The notes: generated from the letters alone by a model not told the origin. A stretch of 64,000 nt of DNA from Macrocystis pyrifera (GCA_031763025.1 JASSKH010000020.1:10848528-10912527); one strand, 5' to 3'; numbered from the stretch's first letter, positions 1-11,560 are shown. Numbers and translations: made by a program.

Positions 1-1522
1 AGGATGTCTTAGATTAGGGGACTACTGTACTTTAGGCGGTGAACCCAACCCGGGGTTGAGTCGGTTCTACCTACGATCAAAACGCGGAGCTACTTGAAGG
101 ATATCCAAGGTAAGGATTTCTATGAGCGGTCGTGGAGTTCCCCCACGAGGAAGAGGTTAATAAGTTAATCAACACCAAGGTAAATGGGTGATTCAGGAAG
201 CGGACAATCGACCCCAAGGTGAAGACGTTGGAATTGATAAAACAATCGACTCCAAAAACATATAGGGATCGCTCCGAAACGCGAAGCAGCCGAGAGTGGA
301 GTTCCTATTCTCCTGGCGACCGTCCTCCAAGATCGAATGCTCGAAAAGCAGGTAAAAATCATGGAAGGCGCCTCTATGAGTTAATTGAGGGCCACCATCC
401 TTGAGGAAAACTGGAGTGTGATCAATGTCGCGAAAGCAGAAGGCTTTCTAACTGTGTGCCACTCTTGAGGCAAACTAGGAGGGTCATCAATGAGACAGAA
501 AGGCTACTGGATCCGGAATTATCACAGATATGGCAAAGAAGGTAAGTAGAGTCAAGCCCAACGAAACCGGAGTTAAAGGTAACCGGCCCCCAGAGCCACC
601 ACGGGTACCACCAAGGAGGTAGCAGAGTCACGCCCAACGAAGTCAGAGAGAACGGTAACTGGCTGGTAAACGGCACCCAACGCTAAGAATGGACCGGCGT
701 GTCTCGACAACTATTTGCACGAGTGGGAGTGGGAAATTCAGGGGTAAGCCCATAACACTCCAAGCTCAACGCTATGCTCAACTTGCTCAGGCCAACGTAC
801 TGGGAGAAGTGAGCCCCTTGGTTAGCGTGGCATGGTACCGGTAAGCACGTGTTACAGCAGGGTACAGCTCAAAGACCGTAAAAAGGACCTGCGCTCGTTA
901 GATCTCTGAGGCCGGCTCACCTCTTGTTTGGGAGTTCGAGGAAGTGCCTTCAAGCAGTATTGATCGGGTCACGCAGAACGTGGATCGATGCAATGCGGTA
1001 AATGCAAGCAGTCAGCGTGAACACTCAATGTAGCACCATAGACACGATGACGGGCACGACGGGCAAGGCAGGGCCCAAGGGGCTGGGGGTTGATAGGACA
1101 GATAACACTTGGCTTTGACTTTCTTTCTTCACTCTTGGTGGTGTTTTGTAAACACCGGGTGGTCCCGGAACCTCGTTACTGGCTCTGTACCCGAGACCGA
1201 AGGCGTTCCCACACCGGGGATCCTCCCTGTCCCTATAAGATCCGCCCAGAGGATGCTAACCAAAGCTTGCCCTCTGCCTATCGAATAGACCCGACGCGTG
1301 ACCCTGATCAGGACGGTGGTCTCGCGCCGTATTACCCTCCTATAGCGCTGGTCACGACAGTCACAGCGCTATGAACCTCCCTCCCTGGCGCCACCCGCTG
1401 TAACACCCCCCCTGCCCGACACATAACCATTGTCGGCACGAAGCCGGCGCCCCGGTGCTAGCCCGGCGACAGCGTGTGCGCTTTCCTCCTCGGACAACCC
1501 CCCAGACCGGCGCATATGAGCG
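1..1522. other. Unassigned stretch with degenerate repeats
   Basis: No coding region is recognised here. From about 380 to 690 the sequence repeats itself loosely with a spacing of 60-80 bases: 'ccttgagg' and 'ctcttgagg' blocks at about 400 and 463, and the blocks containing 'gcccaacga' at about 556 and 635. The short reading frames on both strands have no domain-like features. The rest appears to be single-copy non-coding DNA. Confidence 0.4.
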
Positions 1523-2160
1523 ACGGTGCCCAGCGGGTATTACGATCATGGACCGCTGCAGCGCCTGCGCCTTCCACCTCCGCACCTCGCCGTCGGCTCG
1601 ATGTTTCAGCTCCTCTCCTTCCCTTAGTGCTGCCCTCGGACGGTGGCAAGAAGAGCGGCGGTCCTGACCTTCGTCCAGACGTTCTTCAGCATTCCTCGTC
1701 CATCCATCGCCGTCGGCCCGATGTTGCAGCGCCCTTGCTTTCTGCGGTGTTGCCCTTGGACGGTGGTAAGAAGAACGGCGGTCCTGACCTTCGTCCAGAC
1801 GTTTCTTCAGCATTCCTCTTCCATCCATCGCCGTCGGCCCGATGTTGCAGCGCCCTTGCTTTCTGCGGTGTTGCCCTTGGACGATGGTAAGAAAAACGGC
1901 GGTCCTGGCCTTAGTCCAGATGTTCTTCGGCTTTCCTCTTCCATCCATCGCCGTCGTGCCGATTTTGCAGCGCCCTTCATTTCCGCGGTGTCGCCCTTGG
2001 ACGGTCGTAAGAAGAACGGCGGTCCTGACCTTCGTCCAGATGTTCTTCAGCCTTCCTCCCCCGTCTATCGCCGTCGGCCCAATGTTGCAGCAGCGCCTCT
2101 TGTTCCCGCGGTGCTGACCTTGGACGGTGCTGAGAAGAGCGGCGGACCTGACCCTCGTAC
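1523..2160. repeat. Minisatellite, about 120-bp unit, five copies
   Basis: Units begin at about 1523, 1641, 1761, 1882, 2002 and a partial one at 2125 (spacing 120, 121, 120, 123). Each contains 'ggcggtcctgaccttcgtcc', then 'cgccgtcggcccgatgttgc', then 'tgcccttggacg'. The middle copies differ by only a few bases and the outer ones are more diverged. The unit is close to a multiple of three and GC-rich, so long reading frames stay open on both strands (275 codons on the minus strand, 225 on the plus). Neither resembles a known protein and neither is called as a gene. Confidence 0.85.
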
Positions 2161-3055
2161 AGTCTTCACTTGCAACTGCCAGCGCCACATCTGTCTATCA
2201 CGCTCGGAGCACGTACTCATCTGCGAACAAACATGGTTTCTTCCTGGCTCACCTGCATCTCAAGTGGGGGTTCCTCTCGAAGGCCTACGGCTGCATTTTG
2301 ACAATAACCTACACGTTTAAGGTTTTGGCCAGACATACATTCCACTGAAAGCTACCATCGTCCTACCCCACCACCTAACTTTTAACTGAGACTTCAGATA
2401 ATTCTGCCAGTCCTTTGTCGTATGGCTATACGTGACTACATTACCGAGACGCTGCGGTGGCTGTCCACTTTGCCCCTCTCTATATATATATCTGCGGGCT
2501 TGACTTTTTAAACCTGCTATAACGGTTCACCGATCAGTATTCCAATGTACTCACGTACTTGTTTGTATCGATGTGGCAAAACTTCACGTACCTTTGCCAC
2601 GTTTCAGCGTGCGCAGTGGGCTATGTCGATGCTTCCACCATTCACTTACCTTCGCCAGACGTTTCTCACTGTACCTTCCTTCCTTCCCTCAACAAATGTT
2701 TCTACGTAAGTTAGAATCCATCTGCTACTCTGAAGTTTGTCCAGATATCTCTAGTTTCTTGGTATGGATACCACGTTTTGATATATTGACAGAACAAAAG
2801 AAGCAGCTAATCGAGGATTTCTTCGAAGCTCATCTTTGCCAGCTTCCACGCTAGTCCTTTGCCAGCTGTGTGTGATACTTCGGTCGCTCGTATCACGCGT
2901 GTTATATTTTATATGGGCCTTTCTTTTGGTGATGAGCTCAAACTTCTCTGCATTGAGAGTAGGTATTCCTTGCGAATGTGGAGGTCGGTTTATGTATACG
3001 CTCAGCACGGGCTGTAGGAAGTTCATGAGCTCTTTCTACTCCGGGCCAAAATTAT
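2161..3055. other. Unassigned, no gene seen
   Basis: No recognisable gene, RNA or element. It includes a short TATA-like AT tract near 2484. Small reading frames (for example 2573-2854) have no domain features. Confidence 0.4.
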
Positions 3056-3302
3056 TATTCGAGTGACTTAGGTCGTTTCAAGGTACTGACGTTCAGGCCA
3101 CATCGACTTGCTGGCACTAGCCAAGGTAAATATCTGATTCCGAGTTAAGTAAGTGTTTGAAGCTACTGGCGTTTGCGCCACCTTTATTCGAGTGACCAAG
3201 GTCGTTTCAAGGTACCCCACATCGACTTACCGGCGCTAGCCAAGGCAAATATTTGAGTCCGAGTTAAAAAGTGTTTGAAGGTACTGACGTTTACGCCACC
3301 CC
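3056..3302. repeat. Tandem duplication, 129-bp spacing
   Basis: Two diverged copies start at 3056 and 3185 with 'tattcgagtgac'. Both run through 'aaggtcgtttcaaggta', 'gctagccaagg' type sequence and end in 'gcgtttacgccacc' type sequence. The second copy is shorter by a small internal gap. No coding potential is seen. Confidence 0.75.
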
Positions 3303-3620
3303 CCCAGCACGGACACTGTCCACTCGTGCAACTTGTTCGTGCTAAAATCAATCACGCGTCTTAAAACGGCATTCGTCCAGACCTACTTCCAAATCGTACC
3401 CCTCGTATAACGCTTTTTGTGGAAGTAGTTGCAGCAAGGTGGAGACAAACACCCCCCCAGAAACAGAAACTGCCTACCACCTACTGGCATTCCAATCACA
3501 CCTGTCGATTCGTTCCTTCAACCTTCGACCACTATGCTTGGAGCTACTATTGTTATTGGGTGAGAACATCACACGAAATGCCTACTACCAGGTACAATAG
3601 TATGTCTTTGACCACCTCAC
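3303..3620. other. Unassigned
   Basis: There is no gene in this stretch. It contains one TACCAGGTA word at 3586-3594, part of the dispersed set described in the findings. Confidence 0.35.
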
Positions 3621-5276
3621 ACTCTTGGAGTTACAGCGTTTACTTGCTGGCCAGATTCGTTCCCCGACAACCCAATCTTCAGGTGATACTTACCCAAGGT
3701 CTGGACCTAACAACCGGTGAGTAGTGGCAGTGTATTCTTCAAACCAAACCGATCTTGAAACCCCTCTACGCCCACCGACCATGCAGTGTTTCTTCGTACT
3801 CGTTTGCTGATTTTTCACACCAGGTACCTTATATTTTTTTCGTACGTAGTTATGTATGTGTGTACGATACAGATATATCATTGATTTCCATCCCATTTGT
3901 TATATTCGCCCTTTTTTCTCTATCCCTCCTACGTATAGACATCCGGTGTCACACAGCAAGCTCTTTATTCCTCTCCCCGATGTGGTCTGTGTCTTGGGTT
4001 TTTATTGCGGAAATACTTCAGTTCTTCGTTGCGCCTACACTCGTTAGGCGATCTCAGCAGTTGATTCCACACCTTTTTATTGTGTATATTGCGTAAATCC
4101 CCGCCTCATCCATCTTGAGATTCGAGCTCCATGGTTCAACGCTAAAAACAGGAGCGATACACTAGACCACGCACTCTTGGAGTTACAGCGTTTACCTGCT
4201 GGCCAGATTCGTTCCCCGACAACCCAATCTTCAGGTGATACTTACCCAAGGTCTGGACCTAACAACCGGTGAGTAGTGGCAGTGTATTCTTCAAACCAAA
4301 CCGATCTTGAAACCCCTCTACGCCCACCGACCATGCAGTGTTTCTTCGTACTCGTTTGCTGATTTTTCACACCAGGTACCTTATATTTTTTTCGTACGTA
4401 GTTATGTATGTGTGTACGATACAGATATATCATTGATTTCCATCCCATTTGTTATATTCGCCCTTTTTTCTCTATCCCTCCTACGTATAGACATCCGGTG
4501 TCACACAGCAAGCTCTTTATTCCTCTCCCCGATGTGGTCTGTGTCTTGGGTTTTTATTGCGGAAATACTTCAGTTCTTCGTTGCGCCTACACTCGTTAGG
4601 CGATCTCAGCAGTTGATTCCACACCTTTTTATTGTGTATATTGCGTAAATCCCCGCCTCATCCATCTTGAGATTCGAGCTCCATGGTTCAACGCTAAAAA
4701 CAGGAGCGATACACTAGACCACGCACTCTTGGAGTTACAGCGTTTACCTGCTGGCCAGATTCGTTCCCCGACAACCCAATCTTCAGGTGATACTTACCCA
4801 AGGTCTGGACCTAACAACCGGTGAGTAGTGGCAGTGTATTCTTCAAACCAAACCGATCTTGAAACCCCTCTACGCCCACCGACCATGCAGTGTTTCTTCG
4901 TACTCGTTTGCTGATTTTTCACACCAGGCACCTTATATTTTTTTTCGTACGTAGTTATGTATGTGTGTATGATACAGATATATCATTGATTTCCATCCCA
5001 TTTGTTATATTCGCCCTTTCTTCTCTATCCCTCCTACGTATAGACATCCGGTGTCACACAGCAAGCTCTTTATTCCTCTCCCCGATGTGGTCTGTGTCTT
5101 GGGTTTTATTGCGGAAATACTTCAGTTCTTCGTTGCGCCTACACTCGTTAGGCGATCTCAGCAGTTGATTCCACACCTTTTTATTGTGTATATTGCGTAA
5201 ATCCCCGCCTCATCCATCTTGAGATTCGAGCTCCATGGTTCAACGCTAAAAACAGGAGCGATACACTAGACCACGC
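3621..5276. repeat. Three tandem copies of a 552-bp unit
   Basis: Units are 3621-4172, 4173-4724 and 4725-5276, each starting 'actcttggagttacagcg' and ending 'actagaccacgc'. Copies 1 and 2 are almost identical. Copy 3 has a few substitutions and compensating one-base length changes in T runs. The array is therefore recent, or kept alike by gene conversion. Copies 1 and 2 carry the same 113-codon frame (3755-4096, 4307-4648), which has a hydrophobic middle but no recognised domain; in copy 3 it is interrupted. No 5S rRNA, snRNA or tRNA was recognised inside the unit. Function unknown. Confidence 0.9.
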
Positions 5277-5880
5277 GGGCCTTTAGATGAAAGGAATAGG
5301 CCAACCATATCAAAACCAACGAAACTCTTTCAGGGCACGACCCAGATCGGGTTTAAGTATATGGAAGGTCGAACACCCTAATAAATATAATCTTTGTGTT
5401 TCTGTGCGGACATTATTTACGTAATCTACAGCAGATAGTAATGCTTCAATCGAATCTTTGGCCATGGACGGAGAAGTACAATATTAATAGTATCGTACGA
5501 AGCTCATGCACAGCAGTAATTATCTCATTGCTCACTTCCTCGCCGTAGTCGACAGAATTATACGGGGTATCTGCCAAGAGTAAACTGAGGCTGTGTGATA
5601 CCGCTCGGTATGCTGAAGATACTGCTGTATATTATAGAGTATGAATGAAGACAACATACTTTGCTGTCAGCATGAATAACGTGCGACCGTACGGATATAA
5701 AAACCTTTTATAATACTACTGGATGCAGAATGTATGGAGACCCCACGGATATGAGTCGTAGGGGTACGTACTTCCCTTATGTGTGTGCCATACCGTTCTA
5801 TATACCCAACTACATCAGTCCAACCCAGTGTCTGTTCTGATGTATTATTATTTGCAGACAAAGCAATGTAAAGCAAGAAA
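5277..5880. other. Unassigned
   Basis: No gene is recognised. It holds one ACTATTAATA-type word (5482-5491) and one TACTGCTGTA word (5630-5639) of the dispersed sets. Confidence 0.35.
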
Positions 5881-6003
5881 GCAAGGGAAATGCCAGCATA
5901 CCGGTGAATACCGGGTAAAGCAAGTGAATTGCCAACGTACCGGGTACGAGAATACCGTAACGGGTAGAACAAGTGAAATGCCAACGTACCGGGTACGAGA
6001 AGG
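5881..6003. repeat. Short tandem repeat, 39-49 bp unit, three copies
   Basis: Units start at 5881, 5920 and 5969 with 'caagtgaaatgcc' type sequence followed by 'aacgtaccgggtacgaga'. A further single copy in inverted orientation lies at about 61765-61800. Confidence 0.7.
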
Positions 6004-6130
6004 CCACAACACCACCTATGTTGTGAACATATGAGTCGTTGTGTAGTTCTCAGTTTCAACGTGGCTTTCATGCGTTGCTTTCACCCGAATAAAACTGATT
6101 GCTGTACTGGACAGCTGACCGGTTTAACTG

Positions 6131-6405
6131 CAGTACTTCATGCCGGGAGGCAGCAGTGTTGATACTTTGCTGCGGCAGTATGGGACACTATTTTAGGGCC
6201 CAGGATCGAGGGAGATCATGCCGTACGACCTATAGTACCATCAACAGTTAAGTTATTTATAGTAGTATGAATACCATATAGAACGGCTTCACAACAGTAC
6301 TTTATGCCGAGAGGCAGTGGTGTTGATGCTTTGCTGCGGTAGTAAGGGACAACTATCGTAAGGCCCAAGGATCGACGGAGATCTTGCCGTACGACCAATA
6401 GTATT
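6131..6405. repeat. Direct duplication, 164-bp spacing
   Basis: Copies start at 6131 and 6295 ('cagtacttcatgccg' / 'cagtactttatgccg'). Both continue through 'ggcagcagtgttgat', 'tttgctgcgg' and 'gatcttgccgtacgacc' type sequence. The last word recurs in altered form at 6724, 6821 and 30736, so it may mark the edge of a larger dispersed family. Confidence 0.7.
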
Positions 6406-6519
6406 ACCCATAGATTTATGTATATCCTCCATGTTGTTGTCTTGAGTTTTTAGACCAACGTCTTCTACCCAGCTTCACTCTGTTCATCCAGCTTCAAGTA
6501 TGCCCCGTGTGAATATGGT

Positions 6520-6605
6520 GTATGTGTGTGTTCTTCACATTAAACCGTTCTTCTACTCGTCGACATCCACCAATAGTGTCCGTGCTGATTCTTCACCCTA
6601 GATAT
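6520..6605 (+). repeat. Dispersed repeat family R90, copy 1
   Basis: It contains 'aaaccgttcttctactcg' followed by 'tcgacatccacca' and 'gctgattcttcaccctag'. Related copies lie at 27415-27505 (+) and 33370-33455 (-). It is non-coding and its boundaries are approximate. Confidence 0.65.
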
Positions 6606-6710
6606 ATACATACGGGTGTTGTGTAGTGCATCCAGCAGATACTGCTGTGTATGTGCTGTTTCAACAAGTCAACATGATAACTCGTCAAGGTAGGAAGAGA
6701 GATAGGCTCA

Positions 6711-6850
6711 AGGGTCCCTCGGGATCTTGCCATACAATTTTAGTATGATGGATATATTGTGTACGTCCTCTATGTACGTTTGTGCAAAACGCATACTGCG
6801 AGCCAAAGGGTCCTTCGGGATCTTGCCGTACAGTTTTAGTATTATGGGTA
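6711..6850. repeat. Direct duplication, 97-bp spacing
   Basis: Two copies of 'agggtccttcgggatcttgcc' type sequence followed by a 'gtacagttttagtatta' type block, at about 6710 and 6807. Confidence 0.65.
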
Positions 6851-6944
6851 ATAAAGAGTACTGCTGTGACAGTTGTAGGGATTGTAGAAAGAACGGAGCA
6901 CACACGCATACATGCCACCGCTGTATGCACGAGGTTTCTCTCAT

Positions 6945-7221
6945 TGTTATGATCAAGCTTGCGGGACACTTTGTATCGCTGGACAGGTCTGCCTTTTAAG
7001 TCGGTAAACGTTGTACTCACATGTGTTCTTTGCTTAGCTATAGAAGAAGAGCAGTTTTATTCCTTTCGTGCACGCGGAGACTGAGACCGAGCTCGTGCAC
7101 CTCTGGAAAACCCCTGGTTTTACATCTAAGATACGCCTTCCAAGTACTACAAATACGATCCCAGTGACTGAACCCAGGTAGTTACCGGGCTTTCAACCTC
7201 ATACAAAGCAGTATCATAACA
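6945..7221 (-). repeat. 3' LTR of the Ty3/gypsy element
   Basis: 277 bp, starting TGTTATGAT and ending ATCATAACA on the plus strand, a perfect 9-bp terminal inverted repeat. About 96% identical to the 5' LTR. On the minus strand it is preceded by a weak purine-rich stretch (AGAGTGGG) that could be the polypurine tract. Confidence 0.9.
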
Positions 7222-8000
7222 CTAGCCCACTCTGATGAGCCGTATATGCAGAATTATGGGAAATTCGTGGAAACCCCGATTCCGCGAACTAGAACATGAG
7301 TCGAAGATGCGGCTCCTCAAAACCCACTCCCACACCTCTGAACGGCGAGGCAACGAAGCCGGCAAAGTACGTTATAAAATAAAGGGAAGACTCAGCCTTA
7401 AGGGGCAGGAAGAAATCGTCGATGAAAGTCATCGCCATACCGCCCGCACGGGGGGGGGGGGCGAGGAAGATGCACGGAAAAGCGAAAAGTGCGTACGGGA
7501 ACGAAAAGAAAAACAACACGGAAGACGGCAAGAACCACCTAACCCAGTCCACAACTCTGAAAGCGCGTCTTGGGCCGCAATTGAGCGGCCGTGTGCCCCG
7601 ACCAGACCCAACACTGAGCGGGGGGGGTAGGCAGGACAGAATACGCAAAAACACATCCCCCAGTCCAAAAAAACGAAAACACGCCAGAAACATATCGGGC
7701 AGACAAAAATTCATCCCCCCAAGGTCCAGGAAGACGACAAAAAAATAAATAAATAACGAGTGCAGTCAAGAAGCGAAAATCAGCTATCCACGGCGGCACC
7801 TCGAGATTCATCTACGTTACGCTGGACCCCCCGTGTAAACGCGCTAGCCAAGTGAATTTGCAGACACCAAGAACCTCGTACAGCTCTCGTCAAAGTCGTG
7901 TAGCGCGCTGGAGAAAGAGGAAGCTTGATGGGTCCCAGGTCGTCCAAAACTCGACCCAAATATACTCCATCCGTCGGTGTAGTTGCGCTGATTTTTCCGA
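7222..8000 (-). other. 3' non-coding part of the Ty3/gypsy element
   Basis: Between the chromodomain tail and the 3' LTR. GC-rich, with poly-G runs near 7449 and 7620. Frames on both strands are composition artefacts. Confidence 0.5.
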
Positions 8001-8214
8001 GCCACTACAGACCATCGTCGCCCTCGTACCAAAAGTGGGCCCCGTTGGGAAGTACAGTGTTGCTGTAGCGGCAGAGCCAATCGGGGTGCGATACGCAACC
8101 ATAGCCGGGTGCCAGAAACCGCTCGCCATTACTCCGAGAAAGCTCCCGTTGTGCCGCGCCATTTCTCATTCGGCGGTACAGGCGGTTGGTTTGGCGGTGT
8201 TGGTTCGGGGTGCT

Positions 8215-8382
8215 GGCCCAGTAGCGCATCATTGCGTGGTGAGAAAGCTGAAGGTCCATTTCCCGATCCCAGGATGGCCGGGATAGTCCCTTCCAGTGTG
8301 TCTCGTACATGACCGCGATGACGCCACCTCGAACTCTAACCGATTGATGTCCAGTAATCTTTTCCATTTCGAGTCGTTCAAG
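8215..8382 (-). pseudogene. Chromodomain at the end of the element polyprotein
   Basis: The sequence LERLEMEKITGHQSV is followed by VIAVMYETHWKGLSRPSWDR and a helix ending ALMRYWA-like (SHHAMMRYWA). This gives the aromatic cage-type pattern (Y, W, W) of a chromodomain. In chromoviruses this domain directs integration to modified chromatin. About 60 further residues of no recognised domain follow it. Confidence 0.75.
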
Positions 8383-8640
8383 AGGGGTCGAAACATCGTC
8401 CTCGGTGACGTGGTACGGAGGGGATTTCTTGGAGAAATTGTTGAGCACGTATTGCGTCAACCCCGCCGGCAAATACTTCGGCATGACACCACGGTCGTGG
8501 GGGTTGGCACAGGGCTTGCAGCGTTGAACAGATACGCGCCGGCGAGCCTCGGCGCCGGGCTTATCGGAAGGAAGATCCAAATACAGGAGCTTTGCTCCGA
8601 GAGGAGATCCATCCGGGGTGTCCGCTGAGGAGCAGGGGCC

Positions 8641-8784
8641 AACTGCGAGAACTTTGTAGGGGCCCGTCCAGTTGAGTGAGAGTTTGGCCTTGAGGACCTT
8701 GGCTTCCGTGTCTGGTTTCGTGCTCTGGCGGATGGTGGCCGCCATATTGTACACCCACACCCAACCACCAACGTCAAATTTGGG
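8641..8784 (-). pseudogene. Integrase C-terminal GPY/F module
   Basis: A FDVGGWVWVYN start, an LKAKLSLNWTGPYKVLAVGP core with the diagnostic GPYKV, and a following beta-strand. The GPY/F module marks chromoviruses and related Ty3 lineages. Confidence 0.8.
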
Positions 8785-9109
8785 GACCGGACGCAGAGCG
8801 TCGGAGAGGGCGGAGTTGCGGCGGTTCACGCGAGCGACAGTGAGGGCGTGGTGTTCTCGAACGATTTCGTACGCGCGCTGCTGGCGGTCCGTCGCCAAGT
8901 CGCAGTAGGCGAGGTGGTCGCGGGCCAAGCTCTGGTGACCGGCGACTCCAGCGCGTTCGAAAATCGTGAGTGGGAGGCGTGGGAGCCGACCCATATGTAC
9001 CTCGCTGGGAGCCAGACCCGTGGCGGCACTGACGGAATTTTTGTAGAAAATTCGACGTTAGGGAGCTGTTCATCCCAGTTGTTTTGGAGCTCGTTGATGA
9101 CCATTGCCA

Positions 9110-9670
9110 ACATCTAGGCCATCGTGTGGTTTACACGTTCCACCCCACCGTTGCCGTTTGGGTGGTAGGAGCTGGTGGCAATTTTTCGAACCCCGAGAAG
9201 CTGATGTACGGCGTGCAAAAGCTTGAAGCAGAACTGGAGGCCGTTGTCCGAGAGGATGCTGCGCGGGCGCCCCCAAAGAGGGATACACCGGTTGATGAGA
9301 ATGTTAGCCGTGCCCTCAGCGGTCAACTCGGCCGCTGTGACGGCGTACATGTCAGCTCGGCGGCTGAAACGATCAGTGAAAAGCAAGATGTAGGTTTTTT
9401 CCTCGAGGCATTTCCGGGATGGGGCCGAAATAGTCGATGCTGACGGCGATGCCGGGCCCTTCTGGCAAGGGAAACGTGATGGAGGGCCACCGGACCGTCT
9501 GCCGCGACGTTTTCCGTGCCTGGCACTTTAAGCACTTGCGTAGCCACCACCGGGTACACATGCTCATGCCGATCCACCAGTAGAAACGTTCGAGCATACG
9601 TAGGGTGCGCGCGGTTCCTAGGTGGCAGGAAGCCGTAGAATGGCAAGCCTGCATGACCCAGGGGTGCATG
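9110..9670 (-). pseudogene. Integrase: zinc-binding and catalytic core
   Basis: The zinc-binding region has the H-x5-H pattern in ACHSTASCHLGTARTLRMLE and the CLKC pair. The core follows: a GIAVSIDYFGPIP strand with the first catalytic Asp, LLFTDRFSRRADMYAV, then WGRPRSILSDNG with the second Asp, and SSYHPNGNGGVERVN with the Glu. This is the standard DDE retroviral-type integrase. Part of a broken pol. Confidence 0.85.
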
Positions 9671-9899
9671 AGCAGCGGAACATAAATGCGAATAGGCTCG
9701 TCGTTCAATAAGCAGGCCGTACGACCCACCGGGCGTAGCGTATCCAACGCAGGGGGGGGCGACGGCTGTCGGACAAGTAAAACGATGCCCGCGTCAGTGG
9801 TGTGCAAGCGGCCTTTGGTGGCCAGCTCTTGAACTTCCGAAAAGGGAGGGGGCTAGTGGGAAGGGAAACCTGATAAAACGTCGTCTAGAAAAACTTCCG

Positions 9900-11050
9900 G
9901 TCGGCCAAGGGCTATGTAGCGCATGGCGGCATTGCACGCGGACTCAGCCTGTTGTTCCCGAGCCCAGTCGGCGTGCTATAATAGCGCGCTGCGGAATCGC
10001 CAAACTGAAACTTGGCAGCCGCGCCGATGGCGTCCAAGTTGGTCGAGGTGACGGGAGGTGCGTCAGTTGGCGGCGGAAGTCGTAAACGAGGAGGTCCCAC
10101 GGGCTCGGTGCGGTCGCGGCCGGACGGGATGGGTACCGTCGGGACGGACGAGGCGGCAGGAGTCGGGGCCAAAACGACGGGTGCGGGCGGTCGCGGCCGT
10201 GGGGCTCGCAGCGGGGTGATAGCACGCCGGGCTGATGGTCTAGGGGTCCCGCCGGGCCCGAAGCCATAATCAACAGCAGGCGGCACGGCGCCAGCGGCGG
10301 CGGCTGTTCGTCGGCGCGTCCGCGATGAGATGCGGTCTGAAGACGGAAAAACGTTCGGAGGCGCCGGGTTGCCAGGCGGCGATGGGGTAGACGCGGCCGG
10401 ATCAGTGATCACGGCGGAATATTTTCCCTGTAAAGTGCTCGTCGGGGGAGGAGCACGCTGGGCGACAATCGTCGCTGCAGCGGGGGCGTTTGCAGAGGCC
10501 TGGCCTGAGAGGGAAGACACGACCGGAGCAGTGCTCACGGCGAAATCTTCGACCTGTAAAGTGCTCGTCGGGGGAAGAGCGCGCTGGGCGACAATCATCG
10601 CTGCAGCGAGGGTTTTGCAGAGCCCTGGCCTGAGAGGGAAGACGCGACCGGAGCAGTGCTCACGACGGAATCTTCGACCTGTAAGGTGCTCGTCGGGAGA
10701 GGAGCACGCTGAGCGACAATCGTCGCTGCAGCGGGGGCTTCTTCAGAGCCCTGGTCGCCCCCGGAGGGTACGACAAAAACCGAAGCGAAAGCGGCGTTGG
10801 CGGGGGGGTGAAAAATCCCCCAAGCCGGGACGGCGGTCGACGGTGGCGACGGAGGCAGATACACGAGCGACGAATCTCCCCGAAGGAGCAGAGAGGTCGT
10901 CAATACTCATACGTGGCCCGTGTGTGCGAAAATCGCGAAAATCCGAAGGGGCGAGAAGTAGCCCACCCAAGACGGCACTTTCACTGCGGGACACCAGCCC
11001 ACCCAACCCGACACCAGGGGTCGGCGAAGAGCGAGTGCGAAGCCCGCAGG
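9900..11050 (-). other. Proline-rich spacer between RNase H and integrase
   Basis: A stretch of over 1 kb with no known domain separates RNase H from integrase. Its minus-strand reading is rich in Pro, Ala, Ser and Thr. It contains a tandem repeat of about 42 residues built around TIVAQRAPPPTSTLQ and STAPVASSLSGQ. Ty3/gypsy elements usually have only a short linker here, so the spacer is unusual. Confidence 0.7.
10405..10760 (-). repeat. Tandem repeat, 125-126 bp unit, inside the spacer
   Basis: Copies start at 10405, 10531 and 10656. Each contains 'gacctgtaaagtgctcgtcg' type sequence, then 'gggcgacaatcgtcgctgca'. The unit equals 42 codons, so expansion mostly lengthens the protein. Confidence 0.85.
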
Positions 11051-11099
11051 CTCGGATGAGGAAGATACCACCGTCCTCGACGGGGTTGAGGCAGCTAGA

Positions 11100-11560
11100 C
11101 CCACTGCGGTCGTGTTCTGTTGCGGGCTCTGGCAAGCGGGAGAGAAAGTCAGCATTTCCGTTGGCGCTGCCCTTGCGGTACTCGAGGGTGTAGTCGAACG
11201 CAGTGAGGAACTCGAGCCACCGCGGGACTCGCGTGTTGTGGTTCCCTACTTTGCCGATACTCTCAAGTGTTTTGTGGTCCGAAAATATTCGAACCTTCGT
11301 ACCCCACAGGTAACCTCAGAGTCGTTTGATGGCCCAGACAATGCTGCCAGCTTCCAGGTCCAACGGTGTCCAGTGCCTTTCGGAATCGAGGGTAGCGCGG
11401 CCGATATAAGCAATGGGCCGTACCGAGCCGTCCGGTTGTTCTTATTCGAGCGCGGTACCGAGACCGTCGATGCAGGCGTCGCAGTACACGTGGAAGGGGC
11501 GGGAGCCGTCGGCTACGGCATCCCAGTCAGGGAAGACCAAAATCGGTGGGGCCGCGAGCT
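11100..11560 (-). pseudogene. RNase H domain of the Ty3/gypsy element
   Basis: A FHVYCDACIDGLGTALE segment gives the first catalytic Asp. The following minus-strand sequence encodes the usual SDHKTLESIG-type block and the YRKGSANGNADFLSRLP-type end of gypsy RNase H. It lies directly downstream of the RT connection. Confidence 0.75.

Noticed and set aside
1361-2320. 275-codon minus and 225-codon plus frames as genes
   Set aside because: Both are translations of the 120-bp minisatellite and show no domain or gene structure.
3755-4648. Repeated 113-codon frame in the 552-bp units as a gene family
   Set aside because: Identity follows from the recent tandem duplication; the third unit interrupts the frame and no domain is seen.
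5881-6003. Repeat array as CRISPR-like
   Set aside because: Only three units of unequal spacing without spacers, in eukaryotic DNA.
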